Positions 8,523 to 14,350 of a DNA stretch of 14,350 nt are shown here, piece after piece (the stretch's first letter is position 1; each line of letters starts with the position of its first letter). A program made the position numbers and the translations under genes. The notes under the pieces are model-generated. The model had not been told where the DNA came from. It worked only from the letters and a program-made list of their open reading frames with translations, and ran no database searches. The DNA is from Botryococcus braunii (Eukaryota > Chlorophyta > Trebouxiophyceae). The stretch lies in the NCBI GenBank assembly GCA_002005505.1, contig KV908410.1, positions 173,599 to 187,948 on the forward strand, read 5' to 3'.

Positions 8523-10433
8523 GGTGTCTGTACATGACGCCACCAAATTAAAGATTATGCAGTGAACGATGCGTTCTAAAGATAGAGAATCAAACCATCG
8601 AGAGGCTTCCGGGACCATTAATGGTGCTGGGAGAAAACATTTATGGTGCTGGGAGAAACACGCCAAACCTATCAGCCTGAAGCCCAAGGAGCTTTTCAAT
8701 ATAATTGGTTTGATCGAGAATGCGACAGCTTGGTCATGGGGATGCCATGAGTGGGATCGGCACATCGCGAGACCATGCAATCTGAGAGCTCCAGCTGGTG
8801 GAACCTGATTAGTTAAACAGGGGCGCATCACATGTGCAGGAAGTGGCAACCAGAGCAATGCAACCTCAGAGAATTTTGACCGTGAAAACCCACCCCTTCC
8901 ACCACAAAACTCTCCACACCCTTTCGTTCCCCCAAATCGACTGACTTTCAGGTGTGTTTCATCATCACGGAAGTACAGTGTGAACATAAATTGGAGCGAC
9001 TCGATGGCTGCCGTGTAAACCCTTGGTATGACGACATCAGAAACACAGCTTGAAATATCTTGATGCATATCCTTGCAATTGCATACACAACAGCCAACAT
9101 TAGTGTTAAGAGTATCTAGAACTGCTGATGTTGCATGTACATGCTCAGGTCATCATCTTGACCTCCTTACAATATGTATATGATACAGTGTACAATGGCG
9201 AAACCGGCCAGCAGTCTGCAGAGAAGGCAGTTTAAGTCCGATTGAAGGTTTAGGTATCTCTGGCGGTCGTCTGTTGCTGGGATGAAATGTGAGATTATTG
9301 TGGACGTTACATTTAGTGAATGCGAAGCAGAGGACGTTACACGTTACCTTTAAAGGTCGTTCAGTCATGAATTGCCTGAAAACAGCGTGGTCGCGCAAAA
9401 CACCAACGGCCAGACCCACGTGACGGATGTACCAGATTTCCGATTCCTGTCGTGTCGAATAAGCGACTGCAAACTTCACAAAACATAAAAAGTTATACAT
9501 GATGACCAGAAGCAAATAAATACAGTGTGAATGAAAGGTATTTTGGCTTTGGGTTTCACATTGTAATTGTGTCGTACGCAGTCACGACTCTGGGACCGTG
9601 ATCTGGTTATCCGAGCTTCCGCAATCGTGGATCACGAAGTGTCAAACATTCGTCCTTTATAACATTGGCGCCTGGAAATTATCACAATTCCCACCTGAAG
9701 TTAGGTGAAAACTGGGTAGCTGCCGAAGCCTGCAAGGTGGCGGACCTATCCCCTTCGCAGCCAGCAACCTCGCGAGTGAGATACACACAGTGTGCTTGTT
9801 ACATGTTGATGTTTGATATTACATGAAATGTTTTCAACTGCAATCTCATAATCTACCCACGAAAGGTCTCGCGCGGCGATGCCTTCCCGACCTAGGACGC
9901 CACCAACCTGGCTGGAACCTAGCCGAGCATGGCGGTCTCCCCTGCTGTCAGAATCGCCTTATGAGTTATTTCATTTGTGGAACTGAAGATGCTCCTGCGT
10001 GGCATGTGGGACAGGGCAATTAGGTCGTCACCAGTGAACGCACCTCAACGATCCACAAGAGAAATGGGCAGGGAATGGTCATCTTTGGATGAAAATCGAC
10101 TTTTAAGGTGAGACCAATCGAGAGTAACACATAGCTCTTGAGCTCCGTATTAGGACTAATGCAGGAGGCAGGTGGTTTAGACTGTTCAGGTAGGGCCATG
10201 AGCTCAAGACTGCACAAGAAGCGCAGATAAACTAATTTTACCTCAAAATTGAAATTTTGGATTTATGCAAAAATCTTGATGATTGCAAGGGCCATGGTGA
10301 CATGGCAACATAAAGTTGCAGCATATTGATGTGCCTGTCCGTACTACATTACGCATCTCTGCAACATGCCCTCTGCAATCCCAAAAAGAGGGTATCGATC
10401 TAACTGAAGACCTCGACCGAATTTGAACTGCAG
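8523..10433. other. Unassigned region upstream of the plus-strand methyltransferase exon
   Basis: About 1.9 kb without a recognised gene. It should hold the promoter and first exon of the plus-strand methyltransferase gene, but I cannot place them. A short direct repeat (ATGGTGCTGGGAGAAA, at 8621 and 8643) is present. Minus-strand open frames at 8433-9068 and 9153-9515 show no domain I recognise. At 9661-9672 the string AACATTGGCGCC resembles the junction between an LTR end and a primer-binding site of a Ty3/Gypsy-type element, but no second LTR or pol sequence is visible. Confidence 0.4.
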
Positions 10434-10666
10434 GGAGCATTTTGGGGTCAATCCACCTTGGTGGCTCTTCAATTTTGGCCATTTTCTTCTGAGTACCATT
10501 CAGTGGCTGCTGAACGTCCTCAACCCAGCAGCACTTCGAGTCAGTGACATTGCCTTGGGAGGCCACACAATCAGCCATGTGGTGTATGCACTCACAGACC
10601 TAGGGGTGGCAGAAGCTCTTGCAGACGGCCCACTGTCAATTGAAGAACTGTGCCATGCACTTGGAG
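10434..10666 (+). CDS. Internal exon of O-methyltransferase-like gene (dimerisation region)
   Basis: This 233-base exon encodes about 77 residues: a hydrophobic, Trp-rich leader (PPWWLFNFGHFLL), then PAALRVSDIALGGHTISH, VVYALTDLGVAEALADGP and SIEELCHALG. It matches the dimerisation region of SAM-dependent O-methyltransferases. The acceptor is AACTGCAG|G. The donor is GGAG|GTACGT, splitting a codon after its first base. There is no ATG in the frame near its start, so an upstream exon must supply it. The exon is paralogous to 1120-1349 on the other strand. Intron 10667-11593 follows, containing a 13-base G-run (10732-10744). The substrate is unknown because the catalytic domain lies further right. 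Confidence 0.82.
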
Positions 10667-11593
10667 GTACGTGGTGTGACACAAAGTACTCAACGCCTGT
10701 CGCTACCTTCAATCTTCACAGTTGGGGGGTTGGGGGGGGGGGGGCGGCCGGACACCCCATGGACTTCAGCTTCTTACATTTGAGATTTCAACATCGCGAC
10801 CTTCTCAAGCGTGTTCAAAAGATGTTCCTCCCCTGCTGGCATGTCTGAACATGAAAACTTGATGTCGAACTTTAAAGTTTTGTAAAGGCTCTAACCCTCT
10901 TCTGGTTCGAGAGGTGACGAAGAGCCAAGCCAGGCTGAGGCATACCAAAGAGCTTAGCATGTATGCAGAGAGAGGCTTCCTCTAAACCATCATTCTTTGT
11001 CAGCCCCTTCAGCAAAACTAAAAAGAAAAGGACGAGATTTCGGCTTGGAAATCTGCACCCCAGATCCCATCAATTCCACCATTCAAAACACTTGCCCCTT
11101 TCCTTGAACTTGTTTTTAATCCAGACTTTATTTCCGTAAGGTGATGCAAGTCTGCTTGTTCTTGGTTGTACATTGACATCCATTGTGCAAGACACGGCCA
11201 TCTCTGGTACAAAGGCTTCATGTGTCCCCTCTCGTCACTTGACAGCATCTTTTCCTACAATTCGTGCTGACTCAACTAAACTTCCCAAATCCCCACTTGG
11301 ATCAGGACACTTTAAAAGTAAACTGGCTAGCCCATCCCGTAATGGATCCAGCGTCCTTGGAATCATACTTTTGTGGCCGCTGGATTAAGTCCTTGCTGAT
11401 CAGTTTACAAGAGACGTGAACTGATGTGACTGTTACGGATGTGACGTGATACTGATACACGGATGTGACATGACTGGTGAAGTGAGGTCTACGCATCTGC
11501 AACACAACTTCCGGAAGGGCCCATCGATGATGAGCAGGTGGGAACTGACAGGGGGGGGACCCCCGCGGGCATGCACAGGGGTGGTTTGCCAAG
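10667..11593 (+). other. Intron of the plus-strand methyltransferase gene
   Basis: This 927-base intron is inferred from a GTACGT donor and a TTTGCCAAG acceptor joining two exons in phase with continuous family similarity (ALG-DRLYRVLR). It contains a G-run at 10732-10744 and, at 11434-11475, two nearby copies of CGGATGTGAC(G/A)TGA. I see nothing coding within it. Confidence 0.65.
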
Positions 11594-11736
11594 ATAGGCT
11601 TTACAGGGTGCTCCGTACCGCCATCAATTTTGGGCTTTTCGCCGAGGTTCGACAAAAGGGCCAGCCACTGCGGTACCGCAACAACCGGCTGTCTGCTGTG
11701 CTGCGGGAGGAGCATGAGCAGTCTCAGAAGTATCTG
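11594..11736 (+). CDS. Second recognised exon of O-methyltransferase-like gene
   Basis: This 143-base exon begins by completing the codon split at 10666. It encodes RLYRVLRTAINFGLFAEV, then RYRNNRLSAVLREEH and QSQKYL. The order of a winged-helix-like segment (RLYRVLR...GLFAE) followed by an N.LSAVLRE turn is what follows the dimerisation helix in COMT-type methyltransferases. The acceptor TTTGCCAAG and the donor CTG|GTGCGC give compatible phases with both neighbours. The donor is less certain: an alternative GTATCT lies four bases earlier but gives a phase that does not fit the next exon. Confidence 0.78.
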
Positions 11737-11990
11737 GTGCGCCCCCTTGCACTGGGAGCTCAAACGAGGTCGTATTTGTATGGCTTTTCGGCGCAAACTC
11801 CTTCCTTTCGAGTCGGGACAATCCCACTCGCAGCAAATTTCGGACTGAAATGTGACCTTGTAGGAGTTACTACTCGCACTACACACGTGTACCCCCTGTC
11901 CCTCTCTGCAGAATGTTAGGCATGTTGCAGTGTTGCAGCGGTTTTGTGCCTGAAAGACCTGAGCCCTCTGTACAAGCAAGTGACCTGCAA

Positions 11991-12012
11991 CCCTAAACCC
12001 TAAACCCTACCC
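11991..12012. repeat. Interstitial plant-type telomere motif
   Basis: CCCTAAACCCTAAACCCTAC is two perfect CCCTAAA units and a partial third. It includes one exact telo-box (AAACCCTAA, 11995-12003). Being intronic and very short, it is more likely a repair scar or regulatory telo-box than a former chromosome end. Confidence 0.85.
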
Positions 12013-12105
12013 ATTGCAAAAACACAGCAGCAATAGGGAGGACTGAAGCATGCAGTATTGTTCTGACTGTTTGGAGCCCATTGCAAAAACACAGGAGCAT
12101 TAGGG
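12010..12105. repeat. 29-bp direct repeat, two copies
   Basis: Copies at 12010-12038 and 12077-12105 share CCCATTGCAAAAACACAG and then differ at two positions (27 of 29 identical). The first copy starts within the telomere-like motif, and both end in TAGGG, itself telomere-like in the opposite sense. Confidence 0.92.
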
Positions 12106-12217
12106 TCCTCATTCTGTCTCTGGGTTATTTGTCGTGCTTCCCCTCATTTCTTCAAATTGATTTTTGATGCTCCTTGGGAGTCTGTGGGGGTGGGACTGTC
12201 ATATTCTGGCAGCTAAA

Positions 12218-12360
12218 GGGGGGGGGGTGTGGGACAGATAGAGGGAGGGACGGGGAAAGGTTGGGGAGGGGGGAGGGAGGGAGGGAGAGGGGGGGGGAGG
12301 GAGGGAGGGGGGGTTGTGAGAGGGAGGGGGGAGTGGGGGAGAGAGGGAGGGGGGGTGGGA
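12218..12360. repeat. G-rich tract with G-quadruplex potential
   Basis: Many GGG, GGGG and longer runs are spaced by one to a few bases, including a run of GGGAGGGAGGGAGGG type near 12270-12285. On the transcript of the plus-strand gene this G-rich strand is the RNA sense strand, so an RNA quadruplex in the intron is possible. Confidence 0.85.
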
Positions 12361-13168
12361 GGAAGTCTTTGTGACCCTTATTTTCTGTGTCTCTGTTTCT
12401 GTTGTCATTTTGGCGGCAGACCTTGCCTTCACCTTCCCTTGATGTACATTGCACTGTACTGCTGTCCAGAAAAAGGGCAGCCATGGAGGCCCAAGTTCAA
12501 CGTTCTAGGATTTGCCAAGTCCCTGCAGGTCACTATCTCCTTTCACAGCATTCATCATACAACCCAGTACAGCTACGGCACTCCTACATTTAAGCTTGCT
12601 CCTTGGCTTCTGTCTGCTTCAGCCCTGTGACAAGGTGCCCCATTTCGGGGTCACACGCCCTTTTAAGCCCCAATTCTGGAAAGGCCGAGCGTGTGGAGGC
12701 TGCGGCCAAGGTAGAGAAAGGGCAGGGGTGCTCCTTAACCACCAGAGTTAGTTTTAATGGCATGTGGTTGGAGTTCGTGGAGAACACGAGGTTAAGGGTC
12801 GGGTGTCAGGTGGGAAACGGCTGGAATAGTCAGAGGGACGATCCAATGCGAGTCGATGCCTAGGGGGCGGGCAGGGTGTACTGGAAAGGAGGCTTTTTTT
12901 TGTGATAGATTTTTGGCTCTTTAGAGACTCCTGTTGAACTTTACAGATCTTTTTACATCTACTGTCAGAAAATGTGAAAGAAAAATGAGATGGAAGAGAG
13001 GGCCAAGCGTTTTTGGTTTAGGGCGAGTGGGTAGTGCGAGAGGCAATTCCAACGGGATCCCATTTCAGTCGGGTCCAGGGCTTTACAGTTCAAGGCGGGA
13101 TGGTGCCGTTAACTTGGCAAGGAGTGAAAGCTTTGACAAGTTTGAAACCCACATGCTTCGGGGTGCAG

Positions 13169-13266
13169 ATTCTGTCTTTGTTGGGCCCACTGGGTTACAC
13201 GCCAGTCATGAGCAGCATCGGCTGGGGCATCCGCACTGGGCAGGACATCTTCAAACACGCGTTTCC
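13169..13266 (+). CDS. Third recognised exon of O-methyltransferase-like gene
   Basis: The exon reads ILSLLGPLGYTPVMSSIGWG and then IRTGQDIFKHAF. The SIGWGIRTGQDIFKHAF portion matches the (A/S)W..L...(V/I)RTG...F..AF signature that precedes the SAM-binding domain in COMT-type methyltransferases. The acceptor is GGGGTGCAG|ATT, phase 0, compatible with the donor at 11736. The likely donor is TTTCC|GTACGC at 13267, which is less sure. The next exon, expected to carry the glycine-rich SAM motif, is not found in the remaining kilobase and probably lies beyond the window. Confidence 0.72.
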
Positions 13267-14350
13267 GTACGCCATCCTTTTGCATTCTCCTTCGTCTTTG
13301 CTGTCGGAGTAGCGGACCTATTGGAAAGCGGGAGAGGGGGTGCAAGGAAGGAAGCGAAGAAAAAAAGGAAGTGTGTGTGGAGAGGCATGTGCCGGTGCTT
13401 TTGCACGTGCGTGCGCCTGCATGTGAATGCTCCGTCGTTCACACAACAGAGTGCGTGTGTCAAACATTGGTGCTCCAACTGTCATGATTCCTGTGAGCTC
13501 TTGATCGCCTCGAGGAACATGCACATGCACTTTAGGCTCGACACAGACTGGAAATAGAGCGGAATCTGGACTTACCTGCCCTGATTCATTGTCGATCAGA
13601 GTGGGCGCTCAGAGTGGCAACGAGTCTGGAGACTTGTCAGACCTGATTTCTGCATGAAGCTCTCCTATGGTTACGGAGGCAAATTGAGGAGGCTTTGGCA
13701 AGGTTTGTTGTATGACCCTTTGGGATCACGGGGTCGGCCCTTTCCTCCTGCCTGTCTGTTTTCATCAGTCCCTTGACCAATGATATTATTGTCTCTTGTT
13801 CAGTCCCTTGACCAATGATATTATTGTCTCTTGTCCAGCCCAAAGAAGCGAATTAGAGCCCAAAGAAGCGAATGAGATGAATTGAAGGTCAACAGCGACA
13901 AAATTTATTCTGATGGAAGCTGTGGAGATGCTGCAGGTCAGGGGGAAGTCACTGGGATATGCTGTCACGAGACCAAGTAGAGGAGGACCGATTCTCCCGA
14001 GCCATGACAGATATGGATCGCGTATGTGAGTTCCTCCTGTCCTCAAATCGGACATCCTCACTGTCAGATCCCTACTGTCCCCTGTCCTCACTGTAAAATC
14101 CTTACTGTCAAATACCGAGGTGTTGCTATACCCCGCCTGAGATCCCATGCATAGATTTGTAACTACCACCAACATTCGAGAACCCTCGCTGTCAGAACTT
14201 TGAGTCTCTGAATCTACCCTGGGTCTTGCTTCCCTTGTACGTCAGCCGCCCCGGTAGACGTCAAGTGCACAAGGCTGGACGTCAAGTACACAAGGGATGG
14301 ATGCTTGGCCACGTAGCATCGGTGTTTGCTGCATCATGCCACGTTTGTCG
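13267..14350. other. Probable next intron with short tandem duplications
   Basis: No exon is recognised to the right edge. Tandem copies of 35 bp and 20 bp lie at 13766-13876. A 25-bp repeat lies at 14055-14079 and 14085-14109. An 18-bp repeat (GACGTCAAGT.CACAAGG) lies at 14257 and 14278. A minus-strand open frame at 13786-14175 spans the repeats and has no recognisable domain. Confidence 0.4.
13766..13876. repeat. Adjacent tandem duplications: 35 bp x2 then 20 bp x2
   Basis: Two 35-bp copies starting CAGTCCCTTGACCAATGATA lie at 13766-13800 and 13801-13835 and differ only at the last base. They are followed at once by two 20-bp copies starting AGCCCAAAGAAGCGAAT at 13837-13856 and 13857-13876 with one difference. 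Confidence 0.96.

Larger units (their letters stand above)
11737..13168 (+). other. Large intron of the plus-strand methyltransferase gene
   Basis: This 1432-base intron is inferred from phase-compatible flanking exons. It contains the telomere-like motif at 11991-12012, a 29-bp direct repeat (12010 and 12077), and a G-rich segment at about 12218-12360. Open frames in it (for example 12152-12484 minus, proline-rich) come from the G-rich tract. Confidence 0.6.

Noticed and set aside
8433..9068. 211-codon minus-strand open frame
   Set aside because: No family resemblance; its C-terminal part runs into the minisatellite and G-run.
9153..9515. 120-codon minus-strand open frame
   Set aside because: No recognisable motif, and no splice or promoter context that would support it.
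12152..12484. Proline-rich minus-strand open frame
   Set aside because: It is the complement of the G-rich intronic tract; its composition explains the open frame.

Overview
The window looks like nuclear DNA of a eukaryote, probably from the green lineage. Its recognisable coding pieces are short exons with GT..AG boundaries, split by introns of about 0.9 to 1.4 kb. Between them lie long dinucleotide microsatellites, G-runs and minisatellites. There is a short plant-type telomere motif (CCCTAAA repeats, 11991-12012) and no sign of bacterial operons. The taxonomic guess is weak: the telomere motif is only about three units long, and TTTAGGG-type telomeres also occur outside plants.

Two things are well supported. 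First, there are pieces of two related O-methyltransferase-like genes in divergent orientation. One exon lies on the minus strand at 1120-1349. Three consecutive exons lie on the plus strand at 10434-10666, 11594-11736 and 13169-13266. The minus-strand exon and the first plus-strand exon are paralogous: same acceptor position and phase, same donor phase, about 27 of 56 residues identical in the core. Together the plus-strand exons encode the N-terminal dimerisation region of a SAM-dependent O-methyltransferase. The SAM-binding domains of both genes would lie beyond the window edges.

Second, a structurally complete hAT-superfamily DNA transposon occupies 3864-6228 (2365 bp). It has 14-bp perfect terminal inverted repeats starting CAGTG, an identical 8-bp target-site duplication (GTCGAGGC) on each side, and dense arrays of TGCCA/TGGCA palindromes next to both ends. 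Inside is a decayed minus-strand transposase (4699-5710) that lacks its N-terminal part. It is broken where three alternating copies of a short sequence form two overlapping perfect palindromes. A 51-bp minisatellite sits near the left end.

The rest is repeats and unassigned sequence: (GA)n at 1-55; a (CT)n-(GT)n-(CT)n block at 2433-2716; an imperfect inverted repeat at 6340-6451 just outside the transposon; a purine-rich tract ending in (GA)n at about 7360-7931; a 40-bp minisatellite at 8301-8522; and small tandem duplications near the right edge. Several long open frames exist only because of these low-complexity tracts and are not genes.
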